From contig REAP01000006.1 of the NCBI GenBank assembly GCA_004294385.1, forward strand, positions 27,546 to 91,545: a stretch of 64,000 nucleotides of DNA, read 5' to 3'. Source of the DNA: Oscillatoriales cyanobacterium. Its GTDB lineage: Bacteria > Cyanobacteriota > Cyanobacteriia > Cyanobacteriales > Microcoleaceae. Positions within the stretch are counted from its first letter, which is position 1; the number at the start of each line of letters is the position of its first letter. Of the stretch, positions 44,820-53,582 are shown piece after piece. The notes beneath the pieces are model-generated. The model saw only the letters and a list, made by a program, of their open reading frames with translations. It ran no database searches and was not told where the DNA came from. A program made the position numbers and the translations under genes.

Positions 44820-46592
44820 TTAATAAATTGAAGATTTGGCGATCGGCATTCGCCAACCAGTACCAAAAGCCCGATCGCTAATTTTCAAACCAGGAGGCGC
44901 TTGTCGCCGTTTAAATTCCGCCTGTCTCACTAATTTTACTATACGGGCTACCACAGCTTCATCATGTCCAGCCGCCACAATTTGTTTGACAGATTCATGA
45001 TTTTCGATCAACCGCTGCAAAATGTCATCCAAAACATCATAAGCAGGCAAAGAATCTTGGTCAATTTGCCCCGGCTTCAGTTCAGCACTAGGTGCTTTAC
45101 TAATAATATTACCGGGAATTATCTCGTTCGCAAGCGGCGGAGAGGGCGGGCACGGAGGAGAGGGCGGGCACGGAGGAGAGGGCGGGCACGGGGGCACCGC
45201 CCCTACAGTATTCAGCCAGCGACAAAGGGAATAAACGCGAGTTTTCGGCACATCAGAAATCACAGCTAATCCGCCATTCATATCGCCGTAGAGAGTGCAG
45301 TAACCTACCGCCATTTCCGATTTATTGCCAGTAGAAAGCAGCAAATGTCCGAACTTATTAGAAATTGCCATCAACAAATTCCCTCGAATTCGCGATTGAA
45401 TATTTTCTTCGGCAATTCCGAAAGTTGTATTGATAAACAAATCGGCCAAAGTGCGATCGTAAGTTTTCATCAAATCTGCGATCGGCAACATTTCCATCCC
45501 AATGCCCAAATTTTTGGCTAATTCCAAAGCATCATTAACAGAATGATCGGAACTGTAAGGAGAAGGCATCAGTACGCCCAAGACATTTTCGGGTCCGATC
45601 GCAAAACTGGCGATCGCAGCCACCAAAGCCGAATCTATCCCACCACTCAAACCCAGTACAACCTTAGAAAAACCGCACTTACGAACATAATCTCGCACCC
45701 CCAAAACCAAAGCAGCCCAAATTTCAGCATCTCCAACCTGCGGAGTAAAACTTAACTGTGCAGCCTGAATCTCTGTTTGATTTTGCGAAGAAATTCCAAC
45801 TAAATCCTGTTTTAATTCGTCATATTCAATTGTCGCAAAATCAGTTTCAAAAGAAGCAAAAACCTGAATTAATTCACCTTTTTTGTTAACAGAAAAACTG
45901 CTACCATCAAAAATCAAATCATCATTTCCCCCTACCTGATTAGCATAAACAATCGGTATACCTGAGCGCGTCACATTGTGCTGCAACATAGCCGATCGCA
46001 CTCCCCGCTTTCCAGCAGCATAAGGCGATGCAGACAAATTGACTACTAAATCTACGCCCACTTTTACCAAGTCTAAAAAAGGTTCACCAACGTAACTACG
46101 TTTCCCCCAAAACTCCTCATTGTTCCACAAATCCTCGCAGATAGTAACACCAATCTTTAGTTCACCAATATTAAAATAATTGCTGTTTTCTCCCGGCTCA
46201 AAATATCTGTCTTCATCAAATACATCATAGGTAGGCAATAAGCGTTTATGAAAAACTTGTTGAACACAGCCATTTGACAACACAGCAGCGCTGTTAAACA
46301 AAGATTTCTCCCCTTTTTTGCGAGCATGAGCATTTGGGATGGCAGTCCCAACTATTACTACCAAATCCGCTGGTAGATTTTGCGCCAATTGCTGCAACTG
46401 TGCGCCTGCTGCGGCAATGAAACTGGGGTTAATCAACAAATCTCGTGGCGGATAACCAATCAGGGAAAGTTCCGGTGTTAGCAATAAGTTTGCTCCTTCA
46501 ATCGCAGCCTTGCTTGCAGCTTCCAGAATCAAGTTGGAATTGCCAAAGATATCACCGATAGTAGGATTGAGTTGTGCGATCGCAATTTTCAT
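44820..46592 (-). CDS. nadE: Glutamine-dependent NAD+ synthetase with in-frame insert
   Basis: 590 residues. The N-terminal nitrilase-like glutaminase domain (residues 1-270) shows the Glu in LLTPELSLIGYPPRDLL, Lys in FHKRLLPTYDVFDE and Cys in GVTICEDLWNNE. The C-terminal synthetase domain has the ATP-binding loop VLGLSGGIDSALVAAI, then LLSTGNKSEMAVGYCTLYGDMNGG. About residues 462-489 are a repeat insert (PPCPPSPPCPPSPP) encoded by GGAGAGGGCGGGCACGG units, in a loop before NIISKAPSAELKPGQ. Last enzymatic step of NAD synthesis, next to nadD and pncB. Confidence 0.95.
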   Translation of the reverse strand: MKIAIAQLNPTIGDIFGNSNLILEAASKAAIEGANLLLTPELSLIGYPPRDLLINPSFIAAAGAQLQQLAQNLPADLVVIVGTAIPNAHARKKGEKSLFNSAAVLSNGCVQQVFHKRLLPTYDVFDEDRYFEPGENSNYFNIGELKIGVTICEDLWNNEEFWGKRSYVGEPFLDLVKVGVDLVVNLSASPYAAGKRGVRSAMLQHNVTRSGIPIVYANQVGGNDDLIFDGSSFSVNKKGELIQVFASFETDFATIEYDELKQDLVGISSQNQTEIQAAQLSFTPQVGDAEIWAALVLGVRDYVRKCGFSKVVLGLSGGIDSALVAAIASFAIGPENVLGVLMPSPYSSDHSVNDALELAKNLGIGMEMLPIADLMKTYDRTLADLFINTTFGIAEENIQSRIRGNLLMAISNKFGHLLLSTGNKSEMAVGYCTLYGDMNGGLAVISDVPKTRVYSLCRWLNTVGAVPPCPPSPPCPPSPPCPPSPPLANEIIPGNIISKAPSAELKPGQIDQDSLPAYDVLDDILQRLIENHESVKQIVAAGHDEAVVARIVKLVRQAEFKRRQAPPGLKISDRAFGTGWRMPIAKSSIY

Positions 46593-46641
46593 AATACCAA
46601 ATTACCTAATCTAGAAGGAAGGAAGAAGGAAGAAGGATTAC

Positions 46642-46938
46642 TCACGAATCAGGTTTGTAATGCTTCAACTCTTCTTCTATAAAATGATTGACCAAATCTC
46701 GGTAGAGCTTTTCAACCACATCAGCATTCAAACCCGCTTCCTGGGCCCACTCACGCCGCTGCTGCAACATAGCATAAAAGCGATCTGGCGCTTTCACACT
46801 TGCTTCACTGGTTTTGAACCTGGCCGCCGCGATGACATATTGAAATCTCTTGCTTAAAGCATCGATCACTTCCCGATCGATTAGATCAATTTCTTCGCGA
46901 ACTTCCAGAATATTCGCGCACTCATCAGGGGCTTTCAT
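46642..46938 (-). CDS. PchB-like chorismate mutase / isochorismate-pyruvate lyase fold protein
   Basis: 98 residues with the AroQ all-helical fold. The order ANILEVREEIDLIDREVIDAL, RFQYVIAAARFKTSE, APDRFYAML and IEEELKHY resembles PchB more than a standard chorismate mutase. The catalytic Arg in EVREEID and the Lys in ARFKTSE are present. AAGGAG precedes the ATG at 46938 with good spacing. It lies inside the NAD cluster between nrtR and nadE. No isochorismate synthase is visible, so the substrate is unsettled. Confidence 0.8.
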   Translation of the reverse strand: MKAPDECANILEVREEIDLIDREVIDALSKRFQYVIAAARFKTSEASVKAPDRFYAMLQQRREWAQEAGLNADVVEKLYRDLVNHFIEEELKHYKPDS

Positions 46939-47008
46939 CGCCTATACTCCTTAATTGTTCCTACTCTCATCTTACTAAATTTATGGTTTAATGTCATCAC
47001 ATGAATAA

Positions 47009-47758
47009 CTAAATAAACACCAGAGGCTTATTCTTGAAAGGAGCAAAAGCGGCCGCATCAAAGCGATACAAACTAGCAGGACGACCAGCCCCCCGCGAAG
47101 CTTTTACACCGGTATCATACAAAAAACCTAGTTTTAACAATCGGGCCCGAAAATTAGAATAATCTGAAAAAATTTCCCCCAAAATAGTAGTATACAGTTG
47201 ATACAAATCGCTTAAAGTGAAAAGCTCTGGCAAGACTTCAAAAGCCACCGGACTATATTCAAGTTTATTCCGCAAGCGCCGATATCCATATTCGAGAATT
47301 TGATTATGATCAAATGCTAACTTAGGAATTTGTTCCACAGGATACCAAGCAATTCCGCTGACGCGATGGCTAGCATCCGCAACGATATTTCCAGCAATTA
47401 ACTCAGCTTCTTCAAACCGAACTAAAGCAAAGTAACTAACGGAAAGATAACGATCACCTCTGGTGAATTCCCTCGGATCGCGCCCCGGTTCTCCAAAAGT
47501 ATACAATTGTTCCAAATACAAATTTTTGACTCGAATTTTTTCAGACAAAATCCGATAAGCTGCATTCTCCAGAGATTCTCCGTGGCGCACCAAAGTGCCC
47601 GGAAGACTCCAAAAGTCGATAAACGGTTCGTCATGGCGCATTACTAACAGCACCAACAAGCGATTTTGTACGGTATCGACGGAGAAAATAACATTATCTA
47701 CTCCGACTTTAAAGTCAGCTAATGAGCAACCTTCGCTCTTTTTTGTGCCTCGTGCCAT
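47009..47758 (-). CDS. nrtR: NrtR-type Nudix-domain transcriptional regulator of NAD metabolism
   Basis: 249 residues. An N-terminal Nudix-like domain (VDNVIFSVDTVQNRLLVLLV, WSLPGTLVRHGESLENAAYRIL) has a degenerate Nudix box, and a C-terminal winged helix follows (FTLSDLYQLYTTILGEIFSDYSNFRARLL, then GRPASLYRF), the NrtR layout. NrtR proteins repress NAD synthesis and salvage genes in response to ADP-ribose. Its position between nadD and nadE fits that. The first 40 nt overlap the end of nadD, so the two are translationally linked. Confidence 0.85.
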   Translation of the reverse strand: MARGTKKSEGCSLADFKVGVDNVIFSVDTVQNRLLVLLVMRHDEPFIDFWSLPGTLVRHGESLENAAYRILSEKIRVKNLYLEQLYTFGEPGRDPREFTRGDRYLSVSYFALVRFEEAELIAGNIVADASHRVSGIAWYPVEQIPKLAFDHNQILEYGYRRLRNKLEYSPVAFEVLPELFTLSDLYQLYTTILGEIFSDYSNFRARLLKLGFLYDTGVKASRGAGRPASLYRFDAAAFAPFKNKPLVFI

Positions 47759-48318
47759 GCGTATAAATGCTCCCTATTAATGTAATCTTCGATGGTCGGA
47801 GTTAGGGCTTGGGTGTCTCCTGTTTCCCGATAGGATGTTGAAGAAACATCGGGAGCACTCAAAGATGCGATCGCCACATCTGCACCTATTCGCCGCAACT
47901 GCCACAAATCTAACTCTTCTTGTGGATAATTAGGTCGTGGTACTACTAGCAACTGCACTTGCTTTAACAAATGTTCAACTTGGTACCAGCGAGGTAATTG
48001 TTCTACTAAATCAGAACCGATTACCAAAGTCAATTCGGCATTTCCCCATAGTAATTTTGCCTGTTCCACAGTTTCTAGGGTTCTTGGACTGCTGAGTTCT
48101 GGATATAAACAAAGATTTTGCCGTGGTGAGTTAATTTCTTGAATCATTAACAGCAACATTGCCGATCGATGTTCGAGAGAAGTTTGATGAGATTTAAAAG
48201 GATTGTCTGATGCCCAAACTGCTACCCAGTCAAAATGCTGAGAAAGCCAATTTAGGATAGTTCTGTGTCCCGCAGTTGGCGGATCGGCACTGGTTCCAAA
48301 CAGAGCAATTTTTATCAT
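47719..48318 (-). CDS. nadD: Nicotinate-nucleotide adenylyltransferase
   Basis: 199 residues from the ATG at 48318 ([18 protein letters not shown]); the open frame continues to 48444 but its first 42 codons are the GGGAATT heptamer tract. The nucleotidyltransferase signature [11 protein letters not shown] (T/HxGH type) is at residues 8-18 and the second motif is [10 protein letters not shown] near 165. It makes deamido-NAD from nicotinate mononucleotide, linking pncB upstream to nadE downstream. Confidence 0.9.
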   Translation of the reverse strand: MIKIALFGTSADPPTAGHRTILNWLSQHFDWVAVWASDNPFKSHQTSLEHRSAMLLLMIQEINSPRQNLCLYPELSSPRTLETVEQAKLLWGNAELTLVIGSDLVEQLPRWYQVEHLLKQVQLLVVPRPNYPQEELDLWQLRRIGADVAIASLSAPDVSSTSYRETGDTQALTPTIEDYINREHLYAWHEAQKRAKVAH

Positions 48319-48324
48319 TTGATA

Positions 48325-48440
48325 TTGGGAATGGGGAATTGGGAATGGGGAATTGGGAATTGGGAATTGGGAATTGGGAATTGGGAATTGGGAATTGGAG
48401 GCAGAGCCTCCGGGTATGTATTCCCAGGCTGATCCTGGGA
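48325..48440. repeat. GGGAATT tract plus two small palindromes
   Basis: About ten TTGGGAA heptamers (48325-48399) sit directly ahead of the nadD start codon, read on the minus strand, followed by GGAGGCAGAGCCTCC and TTCCCAGG/CCTGGGAA hairpins up to 48440. Separates pncB from nadD. Confidence 0.9.
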
Positions 48441-48491
48441 ACAAGACTCAAAACAAATCACAACTAACCAATAACAACTAACCAATAACAA

Positions 48492-49901
48492 CTAAAAAAT
48501 AACTTTTTGTCGTGTTTTATTGGTGAGAATTTGCAAATCTCTAGAAATTTCTACTGGTGGCGAAATAGGGTGATCTATTTGGCGAGTTTCAGGCGGAAGA
48601 CTGGCGACAGAAGTAGCAGTTCGTTTCGCGATCGCCTCCAAGCTTTCTTGACCATACAATCGTTTACCATCCTTGACAACCAACTTCATTAATGCTATGG
48701 GAGAATCATGATTCTGATTGTCTTCTTCTGACAATCCCAAACAATCTCCGAGAATTTGCCCATTTTTAATATGTCTAAAAATTTGCTTCCGTCCCGGATA
48801 TGTCACCTTGCCACTTGCCTCTTTCATCACTGGAATTCCATCAATTTCCACCAATTTATAAACACCATTTACAGGGGAACCGCTGACCAACTTCGTTCCC
48901 AAACCGTACCCGTCAATGCAAGCACCGGCACTTTTGAGTTTAGCAATTTCTCCTTCGTCCAAATCGCCACTGGCAATAATCGGAATTCCTGGAAGGATCG
49001 ATCGCACTTCCTGCGACAATTTCACCAAGTCTCCAGAATCCAACCGCACCCCTTCTAACACTATTTCACCGCTGTTGACGCGATCGGCCAACTGACGCGC
49101 CGCCGCCACAGTATCATAGGTATCGATCAACAGCGGTGCACCCGGAAAATAGCGGTGAAACGCTGTAAACGCCTCTTCCTCACTGCCTTCGAGAGCACCG
49201 ACAGCCATCACCAAAGCATGAGCCATTGTACCCACAGGTTTGCGCCCCAACCTCAAAGCAGCCAAGACATTAGAAGTCCCATCAATTCCCGCAGCCAGCG
49301 CCGCCCTAGCAGCCCACACAGCAGCTTGAGGGCCAAAAGCTCTGCGAGTCCCAAATTCCAGCAACTTAGCGTCAGGGCCGGCCACATCGCGCAATCTAGC
49401 CGATCGCGTCGCAATCAAAGTTTGATAATTGATCGCATTCAGCAAATAAGTTTCTACCAATTGAGCTTGCCACAGAGGAGCCTCGATTCGCAACATTGGC
49501 TCATTGGCAAACACCGCCGTCCCCTCCGGTACCGCCCAGACATCGCCAGTAAAGCGAGCTGTGGCGAGTAGAGTCCAAAATCGCTCTGGAGCACCAGCAA
49601 AAATGCCCGTAGACTGCAAAGCGGCTATTTGTGCTGAAGAAAACCGAAATTTCTCCAGATAGTCCAGAACTTGAGCTAAGCCCATGGCGATCGCATAACC
49701 AAAACCTTCAGGTAAGCGCCGCGCGAATAATTCAAAACTCGCGATTCGCCCGTCGAGCCCTTCCCCGACGTAACAAGCCGTCATCGTTAGCTGGTAGAGG
49801 TCGGTCAATAAGCTGTAATCTTCTGAGGAAAGACACAGTTCTTGATCTTCTGAGATTTCCGCACAACTTTGATGATGCAGGCTTTCTGTGGTAGTTTTCA
49901 T
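48492..49901 (-). CDS. pncB: Nicotinate phosphoribosyltransferase
   Basis: 469 residues. Salvages nicotinate to nicotinate mononucleotide. The N-terminal SLLTDLYQLTMTACYVGEG and the core FGTRRAFGPQAAVWAARA, GTMAHALVMAVG and RLDSGDLVKLSQEVRSI, then GYGLGTKLV, are typical of the family, including the phosphoribosyl site. The start is ATG at 49901. It is the first gene of the minus-strand NAD cluster. A heptamer tract separates it from nadD. Confidence 0.94.
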   Translation of the reverse strand: MKTTTESLHHQSCAEISEDQELCLSSEDYSLLTDLYQLTMTACYVGEGLDGRIASFELFARRLPEGFGYAIAMGLAQVLDYLEKFRFSSAQIAALQSTGIFAGAPERFWTLLATARFTGDVWAVPEGTAVFANEPMLRIEAPLWQAQLVETYLLNAINYQTLIATRSARLRDVAGPDAKLLEFGTRRAFGPQAAVWAARAALAAGIDGTSNVLAALRLGRKPVGTMAHALVMAVGALEGSEEEAFTAFHRYFPGAPLLIDTYDTVAAARQLADRVNSGEIVLEGVRLDSGDLVKLSQEVRSILPGIPIIASGDLDEGEIAKLKSAGACIDGYGLGTKLVSGSPVNGVYKLVEIDGIPVMKEASGKVTYPGRKQIFRHIKNGQILGDCLGLSEEDNQNHDSPIALMKLVVKDGKRLYGQESLEAIAKRTATSVASLPPETRQIDHPISPPVEISRDLQILTNKTRQKVIF

Positions 49902-50098
49902 GGTAAAACCCCGGCAAACTCCTTTTTTTAATTATAGTGAGTCACACCATATTATTTATAAAGTTTTGATGAAGATTTCAAATTAATGTCTGAAAATTTC
50001 CTTGATATAAGGCTGTGATGGCTAATTGCGTGTGGATTGACCGAGGAGTGTTATGGTAATATCAATAAAAATTATCCAGCAGTTTGTCGATGAGGGCC

Positions 50099-50300
50099 CA
50101 GAAACCGGGTTTTTTAGGAAAATACATAGGTTGCAGCCAGCAGATTCGGTAAAAACCCGGTTTCTCTCTTCCTTCTTCCTTCTTCCTTCTTCCTTCTTCC
50201 TTCTTCCTTCTTCCTTCTTCCTTCTTCCTTCAGTTTGCTTCCTTCTTCCTTCTTCCTTCTTCCTTCTTCCTTCTTCCTTCTTCCTTCTTCCTTCAGTTTG
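50099..50300. repeat. AGAAACCGGGTTTTT inverted-repeat element and CTTCCTT heptamer tract
   Basis: Terminal arms AGAAACCGGGTTTTT (50099) and AAAAACCCGGTTTCT (ending 50165) bound a 67-bp element. From 50166 on, TTCCTTC heptamers repeat about 17 times, interrupted twice by the same CAGTTTGCTTCC spacer. Upstream, 49902-50098 shows no gene. Confidence 0.9.
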
Positions 50301-50415
50301 CTTCCATCGTTGCAGAGTAATAAGTAATTCAAATAAATATTGCTAAAGCAATCCAAGGCCAAAAAATAGGAGTAATCTAAAGGTATTCAGAACCAAGACA
50401 AGAGAGGCGGATTTT

Positions 50416-50565
50416 ATGAATCTTTCTAAGTCTTTGACCAATGCGATGCGTTTCGTTTCAGAAGCAGCAATACGGCTTTTTAGCCCCACCGATGACAACT
50501 ATCCAAATACTGGAGTTCAACCTTTTGAGGGGAAATCTTCCAAAGATCACGATAAGCGGGAATAA
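50416..50565 (+). CDS. Small conserved hypothetical protein (49 aa)
   Basis: ATG at 50416, preceded by GAGAGG with 8-nt spacing; reads MNLSKSLTNAMRFVSEAAIR, then LFSPTDDNYPNTGVQPFEG, and ends SKDHDKRE. An amphipathic N-terminal helix is followed by an acidic, Pro-containing tail. The pattern reminds me of a small protein widespread in cyanobacteria, but I cannot name it. It is soluble. Confidence 0.6.
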   Translation: MNLSKSLTNAMRFVSEAAIRLFSPTDDNYPNTGVQPFEGKSSKDHDKRE

Positions 50566-50600
50566 TCATATCAATTCCGGTTGCACGACCTATGATACGA

Positions 50601-50676
50601 GGACACGGCACTGCCGTGTCCCTACCCCAATTAATTATAGGGACACGGCAGTGTCCATTGGTGTCAACTTAAGGTC
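50601..50676. repeat. GGACACGGCA palindrome, copy 2, and truncated relative
   Basis: GGACACGGCA-C-TGCCGTGTCC at 50601-50621, then a partial unit GGGACACGGCAGTGTCC at 50640-50656, followed by ATTGGTGTCAACTTAAGG. The last sequence also terminates the inner inverted pair of the 8993-9325 element, showing a shared origin. Confidence 0.85.
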
Positions 50677-50693
50677 AAATGCGATCTAACCAA

Positions 50694-51395
50694 TTACCAA
50701 TTACCAATTACCCAAAGTTTATTTAGAAAAAAGGCGATCGCAGCACTGCCGATCGGCACCGTCAAATTGTCAATTCCCCACTTAGAAACCGACTCCAAAC
50801 TAGCAGCAACCAAAGCCACAATCGCAGATACAGCCCAAGTTTGCCAAACATTACCTTGAACCACCAGTAAAATTGAACTGCTGACAACAAAACTGACTAA
50901 ATACATCGTTGCAGAACCTTCCCAACTTTTCTTGATTCCCCAAACTCGATAAATATGTTGGCCATATTTCTGGCCGATGACAGCAGCCAATCCGTCCCCC
51001 CAAGTCATCACCAAAATGCCCAATGCTGCGTATTCCTGATGCTGTATTGGCCAGAACCAAGCTACGAGAATACTGATAGTAACAGCATAGAAAAAAGTCC
51101 CCCAACTTTGCCGATGGATGCTGTTAAGACTAGGTAAAATCGGCACTTGGTAGGAAATTAGCGCGATCGCCGCAGCTAAAATTCCCGCCGTTATTCCCAC
51201 CCAACCGGGTATTTCCAGCCACCACGCCAGCAAAATCACATTCCCCGTACCGATGTGCACCACCTTCCGCGAAACCTCTGGATCGACGGAAGTAAAGCGA
51301 TTTAACCCTTCAGCCACCAGTAAAATCAAGCCCAACCAGATACCCACGAGGGAAATTTGCAGCCACACAGTCGGAATTTCAGCAAATATAGACAC
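50694..51395 (-). CDS. Phytol/polyprenol kinase family membrane protein
   Basis: 233 residues with six to seven hydrophobic segments, of the diacylglycerol/dolichol/phytol kinase superfamily. SRKVVHIGTGNVILLAWW near residue 42, ILVMTWGDGLAAVIGQKYG near 130 and IKKSWEGSATMYLVSF near 155 are the conserved blocks. In cyanobacteria and plants, members phosphorylate phytol or phytyl-phosphate for tocopherol and chlorophyll recycling; which substrate applies here cannot be told. The start is GTG at 51395. The C-terminus ends in a heptamer repeat (VIGNW). Confidence 0.85.
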   Translation of the reverse strand: MSIFAEIPTVWLQISLVGIWLGLILLVAEGLNRFTSVDPEVSRKVVHIGTGNVILLAWWLEIPGWVGITAGILAAAIALISYQVPILPSLNSIHRQSWGTFFYAVTISILVAWFWPIQHQEYAALGILVMTWGDGLAAVIGQKYGQHIYRVWGIKKSWEGSATMYLVSFVVSSSILLVVQGNVWQTWAVSAIVALVAASLESVSKWGIDNLTVPIGSAAIAFFLNKLWVIGNW

Positions 51396-51566
51396 GATAT
51401 TTAGGAAAAATTTAGATCAAGCACTGCTTACTACTCTAAACGTAAAGCGCGATCGATATTAGAACCCCGACTTGTTTAAGTGCTGCGGAGATCTGGGTGT
51501 TCTATTTTTTCAGGTTGGTTTACTGAAAACTTGTGCTATGCTATAAGCAAGTCTAGGGAAAAAGCT

Positions 51567-51752
51567 ATGACTGTTTTAGTAGAAGAACTTTTGAATACCT
51601 TTGAGCGATTAACAGACTCAGAGCGGTTAGACTTGGTGTTGGAGATTTTGAAACGGACTGTTGATTTAGACTTTCTGCCCCTGTCTGATGACGATTTAGT
51701 TCTTAATGCTGAGGGACTTTTTCTAGAGTTAGATGAGGAAGAGGAGGAGTAA
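51567..51752 (+). CDS. Solitary antitoxin-like small acidic protein
   Basis: 61 residues from the ATG at 51567; an open frame to 51480 is not preferred. Sequence MTVLVEELLNTFERLTDSER..., then DFLPLSDDDLVLNAEGLFLELD and an EEEEE tail, as in cyanobacterial antitoxins that pair with PemK/MazF or PIN toxins. No toxin follows; the next gene is an antibiotic-biosynthesis-monooxygenase-like gene. It may be an orphan antitoxin. Confidence 0.6.
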   Translation: MTVLVEELLNTFERLTDSERLDLVLEILKRTVDLDFLPLSDDDLVLNAEGLFLELDEEEEE

Positions 51753-51796
51753 ACCGAAGCCTTGAACTTTTAAAATTATCAGAGAATCTGATTGCT

Positions 51797-52078
51797 ATGC
51801 AATATGTCTTAATTATTCATGAAGTAGAAAATTATGAAGCCTGGAAAGAGGTATTCGATCGTGCTGCAATTATCCGAAAAGAAGCTGGAGAGCGATCGTA
51901 TCAAGTCTTGAAATATGAAAATGAGCCCAACAAAATTGTTCATTTCTCCGCCTGGACATCAATCGCAGATGCTAGGGCATTTTTTGAGTCGCCTAAACTG
52001 GTAAAAATTAGAGAGGAAGCGGGAGTTAAAGCTCCTGAATTTATATATTTAGACCAATTAGAGTCTGGAGTCTTATGA
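51797..52078 (+). CDS. Antibiotic biosynthesis monooxygenase (ABM)-like protein
   Basis: 93 residues with a dimeric alpha-beta barrel layout: MQYVLIIHEVENYEAWKEVFD, RSYQVLKYENEPNKIVHFSAW, SIADARAFFESPKL. Members of this fold degrade or modify quinones, heme or small aromatics, or have no known activity. No cofactor residues can be read off. 44 nt after the antitoxin-like gene, probably an independent unit. Confidence 0.75.
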   Translation: MQYVLIIHEVENYEAWKEVFDRAAIIRKEAGERSYQVLKYENEPNKIVHFSAWTSIADARAFFESPKLVKIREEAGVKAPEFIYLDQLESGVL

Positions 52079-52139
52079 AATAGTTTGCGATCGCCTCTGT
52101 GTACTCTCAAGATAATGCAAGGGATTTGATGTCTAATTA

Positions 52140-52406
52140 TTACTGTCCGTTTCCCGCTGACAATGCTGTCACTATGGCTGCTACTGCGGGACTAAGACTA
52201 GACAAGACAACGACGGAAGCAGTAGCAATAATAATAGTCGTAGCCATCCTCACCATACCATCAGTTCCTTTCTGATATGCGTCAAATTTGTATTCCAGGC
52301 GATCGACCTTCTGACCTAATTCTTCCCTGACCTTGCCTAATTCTTCCCTGAGCTGAATCAATGATTCTCTGATGTCATCATTGCTGGGATTTTCTGGTAT
52401 CTGCAT
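52140..52406 (-). CDS. Small coiled-coil membrane protein
   Basis: 88 residues. An N-terminal heptad-rich coiled coil (residues 10-50, LIQLREELGKVREELGQKV) and a C-terminal hydrophobic pair of segments (TTIIIATASVVVLSSLSPAVAAIVTAL). AGGAG precedes the ATG at 52406 with good spacing. Similar small proteins are common in cyanobacteria; the function is unknown. Confidence 0.75.
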   Translation of the reverse strand: MQIPENPSNDDIRESLIQLREELGKVREELGQKVDRLEYKFDAYQKGTDGMVRMATTIIIATASVVVLSSLSPAVAAIVTALSAGNGQ

Positions 52407-52586
52407 GGCGATTTCTCCTATTCAAACTACAGACATTAGCTTTATTATATCAACATCATAACATAATTAGACACCGAATGTTTTCATTAAGTAAACTTCA
52501 GAGTTATGAGAGCTTGTGGAACAGGCATCTTGCCTGTTCATGAGAATGGTGTAATATCTCAATTGAACCGAACTTAATATTAAAAT

Positions 52587-53582
52587 TCAGAATTCAGCAC
52601 TATTCACCAAATCTCGCACAGCAGCAAAAGCCCTTCCCCGCAACTTCATAGGCAACAGCGACAGCCCCAAACCAGCCCACATTTTCGCACTAGAAACAGA
52701 TTTGCCCGATCGCACCATCCACCGCCCTTTTTCAGTTTCACCCACCTCAATCAGCCGCAAACCCAGCGCTAATTGAGTTTCTGCAATCCTTCTGAGCCTG
52801 ACTGATTCCAACTTTTCCGTATCAAACTCGTAGCCAGTCAAATAGCGCAATTTATCAGTCAAATACGGAATTGCCCGATCGCACCCTTGCTGTTCGGCAT
52901 GAAATCGATACTCCATCAAAAACTCCGGCAAATAATAGCATCTTTTCCCAGCGATAGCAAGTCTGACAAACAAATCGTTATCTTCACAATTTTGCCAATT
53001 TGGTCGCATAAATCCTACCTCTTCCAACACACTACGGCGAAACAAAGTTGCCCCTATTTGCAAACTTTGTTTCACAAACACCGTTGTCAGCAAATCCCGA
53101 ATAATTCCCGCAGACAACTCTGTGCGGCCCCACCTGTCTGAATTCAGTTTAGTCAGACTTTCGTCAATCTGATTATTAATATCAATCACCCAGTGATCTG
53201 TACTAACAAAATCGATACTGGGGTCTTTATCTAAAATAGCAGATGTCCGTTCTAAAAATTGTGGAGTCAGGCGATCGTCATCGTCAAACTTGATAAAATA
53301 TTTACCCCTAGCCGCCGCAAAGCCCGATCGCATATTATTGCTTTTACCGATATTCTGCGAGTGACGAATGTACCGAATCCCGTCCCCTACAAATTCCGAC
53401 ATTAACAGCGGAGTGCTATCAGTCGAGCCATCATCACAGACAATTAACTCAAAATCTGTATAAGTTTGATCTAACACACTGGCGATCGCACCAGCCAGCA
53501 AATGCACTCGATTGTAAGTAGGAATACAAACACTAATTTTCGGCACAAACTTATCCCATACTTTGACTAAGCTGTTACGCAT
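52587..53582 (-). CDS. Family 2 glycosyltransferase
   Basis: 331 residues of the GT-A fold. SVCIPTYNRVHLLAGAIASV and FELIVCDDGSTDST give the nucleotide-sugar site; KFDDDDRLTPQFLE holds the DxD-like metal motif; a Trp-Asn-Cys-Glu-Asp stretch (NWQNCEDNDLFVR) is the ED catalytic-base motif. No transmembrane helix. It is divergent to the disrupted glycosyltransferase at 53751, suggesting a cell-surface polysaccharide locus. Its first 15 nt form part of an inverted repeat. Confidence 0.9.
   Translation of the reverse strand: MRNSLVKVWDKFVPKISVCIPTYNRVHLLAGAIASVLDQTYTDFELIVCDDGSTDSTPLLMSEFVGDGIRYIRHSQNIGKSNNMRSGFAAARGKYFIKFDDDDRLTPQFLERTSAILDKDPSIDFVSTDHWVIDINNQIDESLTKLNSDRWGRTELSAGIIRDLLTTVFVKQSLQIGATLFRRSVLEEVGFMRPNWQNCEDNDLFVRLAIAGKRCYYLPEFLMEYRFHAEQQGCDRAIPYLTDKLRYLTGYEFDTEKLESVRLRRIAETQLALGLRLIEVGETEKGRWMVRSGKSVSSAKMWAGLGLSLLPMKLRGRAFAAVRDLVNSAEF

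Noticed and set aside
50114..50362. Minus-strand frame coding a Lys/Glu/Arg-rich repeat protein
   Set aside because: It is the translation of the CTTCCTT heptamer tract.
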